The translations under genes and the position numbers were made by a program. The notes below the pieces were generated by a model. The model saw nothing but the letters and a program-made list of their open reading frames with translations. It had not been told where the DNA came from and ran no database searches. A stretch of 64,000 nt of DNA from Caprella mutica (lineage: Eukaryota; Arthropoda; Malacostraca; Amphipoda; Caprellidae), in the NCBI GenBank assembly GCA_947561585.1, contig CANNZV010002468.1:1-64000 (forward strand), in the 5' to 3' direction. Positions within the stretch are counted from its first letter, which is position 1. Every line of letters begins with the position of its first letter. Shown here one piece after another: positions 23,988 through 34,400 of this stretch.

Positions 23988-24428
23988 ACCATTAGAGCAT
24001 ATGCCTTATTGTTAGGGTATATGCCTTATTGTTAGGGCATATATGCCTTATTTTTAGGGCATATGAGTTATTGTTAGGGCATATGCCTTATTGTTAGGGC
24101 ATATGCCTTATTGTTAGGGCATATGCCTTATTGTTAGGGCATATGCCTTATTGTTAGGGCATATGCCTTATTGTTAGGGCATATGCCTTATTGTTAGGGC
24201 ATATGCCTTATTGTTAGGGCATATGCCTTATTGTTAGGGCATATGCCTTATTGTTAGGGCATATGCCTTATTGTTAGTGCATATGCCTTATTGTTAGTGC
24301 ATATGCCTTATTGTTAGGGCATATGCCTTATTGTTAGGGCATATGCCTTATTGTTAGGGCATATGCCTTATTGTTAGTGCATATGCCTTATTTTTAGGGC
24401 ATATGCCTTATTGTTAGGGCATATGCTC
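23988..24428. repeat. 20-bp satellite (AGGGCATATGCCTTATTGTT), about 22 copies
   Basis: Long homogeneous tandem array with exact 20-bp period; each unit contains the palindrome GGCATATGCC. It is located just inside the right TIR of the hAT element, so it is probably an amplified subterminal repeat. Not a CRISPR: units are contiguous, without spacers. Confidence 0.95.
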
Positions 24429-24819
24429 TAACCAAAATATGATGCATCATATGCTTTTATGATAACTGCATATTGTCCCAGCCCTACTCATGAATGTTAA
24501 CGCAAATGAATATATATTATGCATGTTTATCAATTAATGTAGCTAAACAACGAAGATTGAGAATACATTTCCCCAATGCTAATGAATCTACTGAATTTCT
24601 GAATAAAATTCTGATTTTTTCAAGATTTATGAAAATTCTTCTTCAAAGGAAAAGACAGTCATCTCTCTCACTGCATTTACGTGGTTTTTTATTGTTACTC
24701 CTTAAGCACTTAATACAAAAACAAGGGAGATGTATTCTTTAATTAATATCTAGATTCTAATACAATTATAAAATTCGTTAAAATACAATTAACAATGAAT
24801 AGAGTAGGTTTCGCCCAAA

Positions 24820-24970
24820 CTAGGGTGAGTTTCGAGTTATTGGACGGTTCCACATTTTCGATCATAGAGTTTAGTTTATAATTATAGGTAATTGCTAGTC
24901 ACTGTAGGTATACCAATTATTCTTACCGATAAAAATGTGGAACCGTCTGGTAACTCGGAGCTTACCCTAG
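24820..24970. mobile_element. MITE, CTAGGGTGAG / CTTACCCTAG ends
   Basis: A 151-bp near-palindrome. The left arm contains GGACGGTTCCACATTTTCGA and the right arm its complement (TAAAAATGTGGAACCGTC). TA at both ends may be a duplicated TA target. It is related in arm sequence to 58806-58952 and 59286-59512. Confidence 0.7.
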
Positions 24971-24974
24971 TACC

Positions 24975-25525
24975 TATTAAAAAAAATTGAAAATGAGTGC
25001 AATTTAAACAGTAACCTTATATTATTGATTTCACAGTATATATAATTTACTTTACTTTAATTAACCGTTAAAATTACCAAGTTAGTAATATCTGGAGTTT
25101 TAAATTTCGATAATTGTAATTTAAACCCGTCTTGAACAGTCCAATTTCCCACAGTAGTGTCAAGCAGGTAAATTGCGGCACACTGACTAACTGCGAAACA
25201 TCTACATTCAAAACACACGTTAAAAACTTAAATTAATAAATTATAGCGGTTCTAGGAATTTTCGCCGTTGGAAAATTTGCCGTGAACAAGAAATTATTGA
25301 GGACATAACTATTCAAATACCTATAAATATTGATAAAAAAATATTGACAATTATAAACTAAACCAATTTGTTAAATAATTATATAACTGAAAATTTTAGA
25401 TAATTTTATAATTTTTTTATAAAAATTTATAATTGTTAATATTAAGTGTAGGTGATTATGTAATATTGTATATCAGATAAAACTAAGATTCCTAAAATTT
25501 ATGTTAACTGTTCATATATGCAATG
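24975..25525. other. AT-rich interior of the 21.9-27.1 kb element
   Basis: No gene recognised. At 25247, GGTTCTAGGAATTTTCGCCG is a single copy of the terminal motif shared by the fold-back superfamily. Confidence 0.45.
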
Positions 25526-25527
25526 TA

Positions 25528-26820
25528 CAGGGTGGGGCGTAAGTTTGGAAGCAAAGGAAAGTGCATATTATAATCCAACGAAAAATATATTTAATAATTT
25601 ACAGTTATGTATTATTACATAAGGGTTTTAAGAATTCAAAAATCATAAATTTATTCAAAATGTCCCCCCTTGATTTTAATAACAGCCTCAAATCTCCTCC
25701 GAACTCCTCCTACTGCGGCACGCAACTGTTCTTGTGAAATTTCCTTCCAAGATCGTGAGCAAACGCTTTAAATCATCCACACTGCGATGGAATTTACCAC
25801 AGGCCTTTGATTCAAGAATGGACCATACCGAAAAGTCCATAGGATTAACATTTGGGGAGCAGGGAGGCAACATTTCTTTGGACCAAAACCGTGGAAGATG
25901 GTCATAGCACCAGTTTTGAGTGACATTTGCAGTATGTGAAGTCCGCGTCTTGCTGAAATGTCCATAGACTGTCATTACCGAAGTGATCCTTAGCTGACTC
26001 CAACATTGGTGTCAAAATATTCTCAATATAACATTTAGCATTGATTTTGGCGCCTTGTTCCACAAAAATTAAAGGAGATCTCCAAGTTTCTGAAACGGTG
26101 GCCCAGACCATTACTGAAGCAGGTTTCATGGTTCTGTGGACAGTTTTTTGGTTGTATGGGATGTCTTTTGCACTTTTACCAATTATTCTGTCATTCCTCC
26201 GGTTGTGAGCCATTTCCACGATAAAATTTTTTTCGTCAGACCAAACAATTTCACCAGCCGTGCCAGACTTCAATTCTCTCAGAAGTGCTTTGCTTCTCTC
26301 CAATCTCTTTTCCTTTACAGCTTCTGACAGAGTCTGTCTCTTTTGGAGGGTGAAAGAGGACATCTTTAGGTCTTCTTTGACAACACTTCTCATTGTTCTA
26401 AGACTCACATTAGCTGTTTTGGCTAATAATCGTATAGACCTTTTCGGGTTCCTCCTGATCTTCTCTCGGGCACATTTTATCAGTTGTTTGGTGCATTGTG
26501 AGCGTGGTCTACCATTTCTTGGACGATCAGTCAAGTCTCATCTCTCATTAAAACGCTTCACACACTTCCAAACAGTCGATCTCGCTATTGAGAGAGTCTT
26601 TGAAATGACGGAATCTGACTTCCCGGCACGGTGTAGAGCAATAATGGCTTCTCTTTTGTCTGACATTTTTGAATTGACTAAATTTTTGTAAAAAATAACA
26701 CTTCGACGTCACAATGTAGTGTCTCTACTATAGTTGAAACCCTATCACCTACTTAGGAACTTATTTTTAAGAATTATATTAATGTTTGAAAAATTGCTTC
26801 CAAACTTACGCCCCACCCTG
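25528..26820 (-). mobile_element. Tc1/mariner element, copy 2
   Basis: Same 27-bp TIRs as copy 1, flanked by TA (25526-25527 and 26821-26822). 1293 bp; it includes about 40 bp at the 3' side that copy 1 lacks. Sequence identity to copy 1 is high by eye. Confidence 0.95.
25655..26664 (-). pseudogene. mariner DD37D transposase, broken (copy 2)
   Basis: Begins with the same MSDK start at 26664. A TGA near 26540 follows FNER. A small deletion just after the second catalytic Asp (near 25945) shifts the frame and removes the GATSH segment. A one-base loss near 25755 shifts it again. Beyond, the C-terminus (RAAVGG ... GHFE, stop near 25655) is intact and shows what copy 1 lost. Inactive. The same helix-turn-helix and catalytic layout as at 1636-2574 supports the assignment. 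Confidence 0.9.
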
Positions 26821-27113
26821 TATATTTTAATCAGTAATCGTATAATTTTATGTCACGAGATGTTGCTGTATAACATTTGGAGTGTTTTAATTGGTTGACT
26901 AAATAGTCGAAGCTAATTTCTTTGTTTAAAAAAAATGTTCAGTAGAGATGAATAAAATCACTAGTGATAGTCAGCTGTGTTTTGGCTAATACTAGTCAGT
27001 TTGCATCACTTCCTCCTAAAAGTGTTAAGTGTTCCAGTGTTTTTTTTTAGCTCTATTAAATGACTGTTAACATGAATAATATTCATTTATGTTATGATTC
27101 ATGAGTATATAAA

Positions 27114-27311
27114 GTGACTTCTGTTTACCACAACTTTCATTATCATAGTCAGTACCCAGGTAATATGACAATATCCCCGGGAACTCCGTTGGAGTACCGC
27201 ACCTCCGCTTCAGATCCCACATCCCAAAAGGATGCTGAGCAAATGTTCGAATTGTATTCAAAAGGAAACATATCCTCATGGAACTTAAAGGTCGACCCTC
27301 CAAGCAAATAA
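27114..27311 (+). other. Exon-like open frame in a duplicated segment, product unknown
   Basis: The frame includes YPGNMTISPGTPLEYRTSAS and KDAEQMFELYSKGNISSWN, ending at a stop after DPPSK. A stop-interrupted paralogue lies at 4443-4580 with mostly conservative or silent differences elsewhere. I do not recognise the protein. It may be a captured host exon or part of a transposon ORF. The start is not credible as a translation start because it lies in the TIR of the flanking element. Confidence 0.35.
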
Positions 27312-27895
27312 TTTTATTGCTTTATTCAACGAGGCTAATGTTTCTTATCATTTTGCTGCAAACCGCATTGAATTTGGTAGCATATCTTTAATTTTTTATG
27401 CTTTTAAAGATTTTTATAATCAAAACTCTACAAAACTAATTTTACTTCCGACTTACTAATTTGAGAAATTTTCAGCCGGAAGAAAAAGAATGTACACCAT
27501 TTGTTTTGATTGTCAACTAGGTATTAGGTTTAATAAATCCATTTAATATTCGTGTAAAGGTATAACATTGAATGAACTTATAATAGAAACGTTTATATAC
27601 TTTAGGAAACAATTAATATCTAAAATAATTTAAATAAAGGCCGAAAACGCAAGGTTTGTTTATAAAATTCAAATTTGTAATCAAAACAAAGAGTGTACAA
27701 TCTTCTTCTTGAGCATCAGATTAGTGATTCGCTCAATTGTTGCTCACAGAGTATTAAAAAACTTTAAAAACTAATTATAAAATATATACTGAACCGAATT
27801 GTATGGAATTTGCAGAATAATGATCGTAGACCTTAGTTCTATAATATTACGTTATAAACTCCTTTTTTTCCCGGAGCCTGGAGAGGACCTTTAAA
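27312..27895. other. About 580 bp present here but absent from the 4.6-kb paralogue
   Basis: Copy 1 jumps from the equivalent of 27300 to 27896. No inverted ends or ORF were recognised here, so it is unclear whether this is insertion here or deletion there. Confidence 0.4.
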
Positions 27896-28126
27896 AGATT
27901 GTTATTTCTTTGATCCCGTGTGAAGCTAGACGAATATGAGATATTTTATGATTGGAACAACAAAGTTAAATACCATCGGAGTTAGAATGAAGTATATTAC
28001 TATTTATGGGTATCTAAAATATAATTAGGTGCACTCATTAAAAATATGATACTCTTTAGTTGTAGCTAGTAGTTTAATAATATTATTAGTTAATTAGATC
28101 TGTCTTTAAATTAGAGTGGCCAAACC

Positions 28127-28250
28127 GGGTGTGTGTCTTGAGCCCTCCCCTCACCCTCCGGTCATGAGCACCTCCAGTCATAAGCCACCCCGGACCAAAG
28201 CACCTCCGGTCATAAGGCCCCCTTGTCACGAGCCCTCCCTGCTTTTAATC
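28127..28250. repeat. Single end of the GGTCATGAGCCCCC fold-back family
   Basis: GGGTGTGTGTCTTGAGCC followed by GGTCATGAGC and GGTCATAAGGCCCCC units, then CCTGCTTTTAATCGTTATTTACC, follows the order inside the left end of 23069-23566. The opposite end was not found. Confidence 0.6.
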
Positions 28251-28835
28251 GTTATTTACCTACTAAAGCTTTATTGCATGCATTTTGTATTTACATTTAG
28301 GTTAGTTAGTCCACTTTTTTCGCCATTTTCTTTGCATGTACTTTGAAAAAAGTGTAGGTACATGGTTTGGTGGGACCATATAAAAAAAATTCAGATATTT
28401 AATATCTAAATTGTTTTTTTTAAGAAATATTCATAGGTATAGAAGTTTTGGAGTGGAAAAAGTTACATTACATAAAACAATTATTCAGTTTTTTATTTAT
28501 TTTTTAGAAATTTCTCGGTAACAAAGGGAAACTAAATTTGTATTTTAAAGCCGTGTTTACATTGTCAGTCGGCACCTAGGTATTTCCTTAGGGATTCACC
28601 ACAAAGTGTAGAATTTCACCATGAAACTCTGTTTTCGCACTGATATTGAAAAACGAACCACGTTATCAGATAATGGCATTCCTTCTCTTCCTTTCCTATA
28701 GACTCATAGAGAGTCATTTCGCAGACATTCTCACATTTAAACACAGAAACTATTAACCACATTGACTTACTGTAGTACCGTTTGAACACTTTCGTATGCT
28801 CAGCGATCACGACGCGTATTCCCTATGTTGTGTGA
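28251..28835. other. Spacer, nothing recognised
   Basis: AT-rich, no supported gene. Confidence 0.4.
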
Positions 28836-28837
28836 CT

Positions 28838-28990
28838 GACAGAGGTGGACGATCCGCACAAATGTTCGCGAACCGGTTCGGACTGAAAAATGGGTTCGGA
28901 CATTCGGATTCAGAACCTCATCAAAAACGGTTCGGACTTCAGTGTTCGGACCGTCTTTTTCGCAAGTCCAAACCTCCGTACCCGGGGAAA
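28838..28990. repeat. GGTTCGGAC subrepeat cluster, possible hAT end
   Basis: Starts CAGAGGTGGACGATCCG, a hAT-like terminus, and carries several GTTCGGAC units in direct orientation. No matching opposite end with 8-bp duplication was identified. Confidence 0.4.
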
Positions 28991-29103
28991 ACTGACTTGT
29001 TCATTTAATTATTTTACGTTCTGAACATGTACCGTACACGTACGGACCGCCTCTCGGCTACTATTATATACATAGGTTTCTGCTTAACAGTAAAGCGAAG
29101 AAC

Positions 29104-29158
29104 ATGCGTCTCTCCCTGCTCTTCTTCCATTACGTTCTTCATTCTTTCCTGACTAGCG
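29104..29158 (+). CDS. Possible first coding exon with a signal-peptide-like start
   Basis: ATG at 29104 opens MRLSLLFFHYVLHSFLTS, a basic residue followed by a hydrophobic run, and ends exactly at GCG|GTAAGTTT, a strong 5' splice donor. TATTATATA lies about 40 bp upstream. A candidate acceptor TTCTTTCAG at 31058-31066 would add only DKTSLCRK and a stop. Gene identity is unknown; the short exon and weak downstream support make this tentative. Confidence 0.25.
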
Positions 29159-29159
29159 G

Positions 29160-30290
29160 TAAGTTTTATAATAATCTTATTTCTTCAATAACGGATTATG
29201 TTCCCACAAATCTCAGTTAAAAATTGCTTGAAATATGTAGAACTATAGGTAAGGTTATAAACGTATATATTAGGTAACATTACATTACATCCTACCCCTA
29301 GTAACTTAGCCGTTGGCTAACCAGCCCTCATGGAAAAATAATAATAACTTAAATTCAAGACCGATTTTAAAGCTGTCTTTTTATTCGTTTAATTTTTCGC
29401 ATAAAAAACATACGATTAGACAAAAACGAAGGTGATAAATGGTAAGATACTCATACTATGAGCATTTATTCAAATCTATAATAATATTAGGAATAAATCA
29501 GAGATCTTTCCAGGCATTAGATGCAACAGTGTGTTTCAGTACATAAGGGTGAATATCTCAATATAATCAGTTAACTGTAACTCTTATAGCGGCTTAGGGA
29601 GATCGAATATGTGCGAGAATAATTGCGCACACCAAGCTTCGTTTAATAACATCTAATAAATATTTGCTTCTTGTCTTAGCTTGTTACTTTTATTTTGAAT
29701 GATATTTTTTTCTTTTGCTCTTACTAATGAATGTGTAAATATCAAATGAAGGTTTTTAAAAGAGAAAATATTAAAATGACTCAAATGAACAAACTTTTGA
29801 CGGCTAAGTAGGTAGGCTGAACAGATAATTTAAGATCAAATATTCGGCTATTCGCTTTAAAATTGAATTGATTATTATTTATATATAGGTATAATAATAT
29901 TATATATAAGTTATAATATAACTTTGAGAAATATTCACAGTAATTTTCACTGTCTGACCTTTCTAATATATTGAATAGAAGAAAAAGTTAAACAAATAGA
30001 GTATAGGAATACCATAATACGGTATCTATAGTACTTTCATATTCAAACAAAATGTTTTATATCATCAGTTCTCTAGATCGGATTAATCAAAAATGTTGTA
30101 ATATAAATGAAAATTTGAAAACCAATAGTAAAAACATAAAAATCAATTAATTAAATACTTGGATACTTTAATATGGATACATTGTCTTGCATTGTTATGA
30201 CGTCAGAGTTGGTCTTAATTTTTCTTTGCATGAAATTCGGAGGTCAGAAGAAAATTCAGAATAACAACTTAAACTACGTATTGGAGTGGA
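29160..30290. other. AT-rich sequence, nothing recognised
   Basis: No splice-flanked ORF or repeat array of note. Confidence 0.4.
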
Positions 30291-30293
30291 TAC

Positions 30294-30660
30294 CAACTTA
30301 AAGTATTGAGTCAAATTGAAAGGTATAATCTACTGACCGCTGACCAATTTAAAGTACTGAGTCATAAAATATAATATTATCCATTGACCAGCAAAGAAGA
30401 TAAAAGAGCCCTGACCAAAATCAAAATGTACTGACCACTGACCAGGGGTATAATTCCCTGACCAAGGGTATAATACCCTAACCACTGACCAAAATTAAAA
30501 TGTCCTGACTTTTGACCAGGGGTATAATTCCCTGACCACTGACCAAGGGTATAATACCCTAACCACTGACCAAAATTAAAATGTCCTGACTTTTGACCAG
30601 GGGTATAATTCCCTGACACGGACAGGAATGAAAATGTCCTGATAATCGACCAGAAGCATA
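30294..30660. repeat. CTGACCACTGACCAG subrepeat array
   Basis: Short units (CTGACCA, GGGGTATAATTCCC, AAAATGTCCTGAC) recur; a larger 81-bp unit repeats from 30481 to 30562. The minus-strand frame through it is repeat translation. It resembles the subrepeat ends of fold-back elements, but no inverted partner was found. Confidence 0.7.
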
Positions 30661-31167
30661 CTTAAGGTTCAGAACTGAATATTTTTGGAATAATTAAAGA
30701 CTGGTGCTCAAAGCGACTAAAATTTGTCATGTCTATTATGGTGGTACTCTATACATCAAATATTAAACAGCTAACTAGTTTTGAATGGAGAACATAGTAA
30801 ATTATAAGAAGTTAGTCTAAGGTGAGGCAAGTGTACGACACATATTAAGTTTATTCCATATTTCCATTGGTGTGATTTTAGTTGAAGTTTAGAGTATTGA
30901 ATAGCTAATACGATAAAAAATCAGTTGAAAAACATGTAAAGTGCCATCTCGACATTTATCCTAGTAGACAAACCTCTAATTACTGTATTAATTGCAATGC
31001 AATTTTAAACATTTAATCTTTGTATTACATCTATAATTTGTTCTTCTTTCAGATAAAACAAGTCTGTGTCGGAAGTGACAGCAGAGTCTAGGCTAAAAGA
31101 AATTGATGTGAAAAATTACAAAAAACAAGATACCGTGAAGACTATTCTAATTTCTTAAAATGATGAT

Positions 31168-31377
31168 TTAGTAAAATGTATTCAATTTTTGATCATTAAA
31201 AATTAAAACATCGCCATTAGATTCTTGAGTGTTAGTGAATGTTAGAGTCACTGCTTTACTTGTAGAGAAAATGGAGTACGACACTACTGTGTAGTAGTTT
31301 CTTACTAAACCAAGCCAATTTGCAACGTGAACATGGTCTACTAAGAGATTTTGCTGTGACACATCGTAACTGTCTAA
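31168..31377 (-). CDS. Possible terminal exon, product unknown
   Basis: On the minus strand GGGTATTTCAG ends at 31378 and is followed by an open frame in phase 0. It includes LLVDHVHVANWLGLVRNYYT and KAVTLTFTNTQESNGDVLIF, and stops at 31168. The acceptor and protein-like composition are suggestive. It lies 86 bp past the MAX-like stop on the same strand, so it could also be 3' UTR of that gene. No family recognised. Confidence 0.25.
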   Translation of the reverse strand, partial: LDSYDVSQQNLLVDHVHVANWLGLVRNYYTVVSYSIFSTSKAVTLTFTNTQESNGDVLIFNDQKLNTFY

Positions 31378-31463
31378 CTGAAATACCCGTTAACTAGCAA
31401 TACATCATTCTGGACATTTAAATACAAGTCAAACTAAAATTATAAACCTAAATGGTTAATAAT

Positions 31464-34400
31464 TTAATAACGTCTTTGTTTCTTCCTCTTCGGCTGTGAG
31501 TTTAATAAAACAGGATCTTCCTCACTCTCCTCTTCATCCACCTCCTCTTCTTCATCGTATTCCACCTCCTCTTCTTCTCCGTTTTCCACCTCCTCTTCTT
31601 CTCCGTTTTCCACCTCCTCTTCTTCTCCGTTTTCCACCTCCTCTTCTTCTCCGTTTTCCACCTCCTCTTCTTCTCCGTTTTCCACCTCCTCTTCTTCTCC
31701 GTTTTCCACCTCCTCTTCTTCTCCGTTTTCCACCTCCTCTTCTTCTCCGTTTTCCACCTCCTCTTCTTCTCCGTTTTCCACCTCCTCTTCTTCTCCGTTT
31801 TCCACCTTTTCTTTTCCGTTTTCCACCTCCTCTTCTTTTCCGTTTTCCACCTCCTCTTCTTTTCCGTTTTCCACCTCCTCTTCTTTTCCGTTTTCCACCT
31901 CCTCTTCACTACTATTCACCGCTTCATCTCCTTGTAAATTGTCATCTTGAGCTTCTCCACCATTACCAGCTAATCTATTAGCTTCTTCACTAGCTTTGAT
32001 TTCTTCAACTGAAAAATTAACAATTGTTGAGACAAAAAATCTCAATGGATTGAAATAAGAAAAAAATTTATAATGGAAATGCGACACTGAACGAAACTAA
32101 CACATAAAATTATAATAAGGAACAAAATGATGGTTCAATATCATTATTAATATAAAGATGAACAGTGAAGACTTCTGTCTAACATGTTAATCATAAAGTG
32201 ACGTATTGTTTCAAACAATTTACTCATTGATTAATCAGGGTTGCCACAGAAATTTGAAAGTAAAATTTCCCTCACATTTCTCGACAGCAAATTAAAAAAT
32301 TCCCTGACCACTTCTTATTAAATAATATAACATAGTTTTTCTGGATAGTCCGCAACCAAATCACTGTAGATTCTCTCCTCTTATAGGCTTATAGCCATTG
32401 CAAACCACCCTTCTGATTCGTACAGGCTGAGTTACCTGTCGAACAGGTAGCTAACTAATGAACGGGTAATAATCTTTATAAAGCAAACATACTTTTAAGT
32501 TACAACATAATAATAAGTAACAAGCCCGTTTAGCATGTCTAGTAGGAACAATTTTAATATTGGTTTAACGTCTGCTTTGGAAACAAACGTCAGCGGCCGT
32601 ATCGCTGACGTCAAATAGAAATTATGTACAAGGGAGTGGCAGAAACAGTCAAAAGAAAGTGGCTCCATTAGCAGTCACCAAAGATCATGGATTCAAAATT
32701 GTTACTCCGTGAATACAATCACTTACAAGCACCGGTAACTGCACTCACCGATGGAAGAGGAATATATAGAGGTGAGAGTAAATGAAACCTACGAGCCTAC
32801 CTAACACAAAATATAAGACATCGTACAGTAAGAGCATAACCCTAGCGCTATCATCTAAAACTGAAAGTAGCGTCATGTTTAATAGGAGGCAGTAAAATAA
32901 CATTCAATTATTCTGAAAAGGCAAAATAACCTACGAATGATCAGTTACAGTAAATGACTCTAATATCTTAGAAATATAGAGAGATTTAATTCAAACCCCA
33001 GATGTAATATCAGTTCAAACTTGTTGGTTGAGGTACTCAGAGATTACAAATTTCCTTAAACACAACTACAGTGCTCCTCTGAAGTAATTAATTAATTTAG
33101 TAGGGGTTTAACGTCTGCTTCGGAACCAAAGGCCATATCACTGACGTCAAAATGAAATTAAATACAAGGGACTAGAAGAAGCAGTCATAAAGGAAAGTGG
33201 CTCTATGAACAAAGTCACTTACCACCGTCGGTGACAATGCTGATTGATGCAGAAAAGCTACTCCGTGAATGCAGTCACTTACCAAGGTATGTGACGAAAC
33301 GGGACACATGCACCGGTGGCTGCACTCACGGATAGTAGAGGAAAATGAAGAGGTGATAGCGCCCTAGGCGCTATCCTCTAAAACTGCAAGTAGCGCTAAA
33401 AAATGATAAACATGGTAAAAATGAAAAAAGACTATTCATAATCCAAATTCAACAGTTCGTGGACCAAGGGCCGCCACCCCTCTTCTCTTCCATTCACCAC
33501 ACACAGCTTCAGGATAGAGCCCCTGGGGGCTCCTCTGAAATACAATTCAATTATTAGTGAAGTTTGTGTCATAAAAAATGTAGAAACAGCAAAACCACGA
33601 AAATGTAGATGAATATTTTACCAATCTCAAAATTCTCTGACTTCTATAAAAGCATTAAATTTTTCCTGACTGGAATTTTTTTCCATAACCTTCCATGACC
33701 TGTGGCAACCCTGTTAATAGTAGCAGGCTCTAATCTATCGTCGTTAGAAAGGCATTATCAATCTCAAAGTTCACATGAGACTCAGAAAGATGGTCGTCAG
33801 ATCAATTATACGATGACCAGATGGTGTTTTCTCTGTCAAGATATGTGGGACATTCCCACATGTGAGGAACTGTCAGATAAACGAAACAGTTAATGTGATG
33901 GTTAATAAGCGTGAGGCAGGTGTGGCCAATTAACAGTCTCGCTATGAATGCAACGTGTCTTCAATTAGGACATAATGGTTCCAAATTTTGAATGGATATT
34001 TAGATTTTTCTAAGTTTATTAATGGATTCATGAACTTTACCACATTTCATATCTGAAAAGTATTTGGGAAATAGTATATGTGAATTGCTATACTGGAGAA
34101 TGGTTCACCAAAAATGGAAATATCATTAGCAGATCTATCAGCTTCTTCATTTCGATTAATTTCATTGTGGCTAGAGACTTAGCATGAGTTCACGGTTATA
34201 CTCTGGTTCACGATCAGCTCAATTCATATACCGATCTATTTACATACATTGGAGACCCAATATATTACAAAAATTCTTGATGATAATATCAGGGTTGAAG
34301 AGTTTATAGGATTCCTGAAGCTTCTCAACCAATATTCTTGGGAGGTTTTTCCAGCAGTTAAGTTTAAGACAAAAGAGAGAAAGCAAGAAAGATTGTAAGA

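Larger units (their letters stand above)
21957..24486. mobile_element. Non-autonomous hAT element with internal satellite
   Basis: The termini CAGAGCTGGGACAATATG (21957) and its near-perfect complement CATATTGTCCCAGCCCTA (ending 24486) align without offset and fit the hAT consensus (C/T)AG(A/G)GCTGGG. An 8-bp target duplication CTCATGAA lies at 21949-21956 and 24487-24494. There is no transposase. The interior holds GACCGTATGCTCTAAAAAATA-type subterminal repeats (21970-22140), a SINE-like copy, the nested fold-back element 23069-23566 and a 20-bp satellite. Confidence 0.85.
21896..27152. mobile_element. DNA element with about 60-bp inverted ends, split by nested hAT and mariner insertions
   Basis: The left end CTGATTAGAATAATGAAAAT ... 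GGTAAACAGAAGTCAC (21896-21940) is mirrored at 27105-27152 (GTGACTTCTGTTTACC ... TTTCATTATCATAGTCAG). The inner part of the left arm continues after the hAT insertion at 24495 (TGTTAACGCAAATG), matching the inside of the right arm (CATTTATGTTATGATTCATGAG). Removing the hAT (2.5 kb) and mariner (1.3 kb) leaves about 1.4 kb without a recognised gene. Superfamily not determined. Confidence 0.6.
32236..33713. mobile_element. Non-autonomous DNA element with CAGGGTTGCCACAG ends, in MAX-like intron 3
   Basis: Perfect 14-bp terminal inverted repeats (CAGGGTTGCCACAG at 32236 and CTGTGGCAACCCTG ending 33713), of hAT type by sequence. The inner flanks also mirror (AATTCCCTGACC-like and complement). An 8-bp duplication is not evident. 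The interior carries two SINE-like copies and no transposase. Confidence 0.7.

Noticed and set aside
23988..24428. CRISPR-like regular array
   Set aside because: The 20-bp units are directly contiguous with no unique spacers, and the context is a eukaryotic hAT element.
30377..30619. 80-aa ORF with GQKSGHFNFGQW repeats
   Set aside because: Translation of the 81-bp tandem repeat; no splice sites or start context.
31496..31981. Pro/Leu-rich plus-strand ORF and the second minus-strand frame across the 31.5-kb repeat
   Set aside because: Both are shadow frames of the 24-bp minisatellite; only the EEEEVENG frame continues into unique sequence with a splice acceptor and matches the upstream exons.
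32236..33713. 8-bp target duplication for the CAGGGTTGCCACAG element
   Set aside because: Flanks (TTGATTAAT and TTAATAGT) share only a partial, shifted match, so no duplication is claimed.
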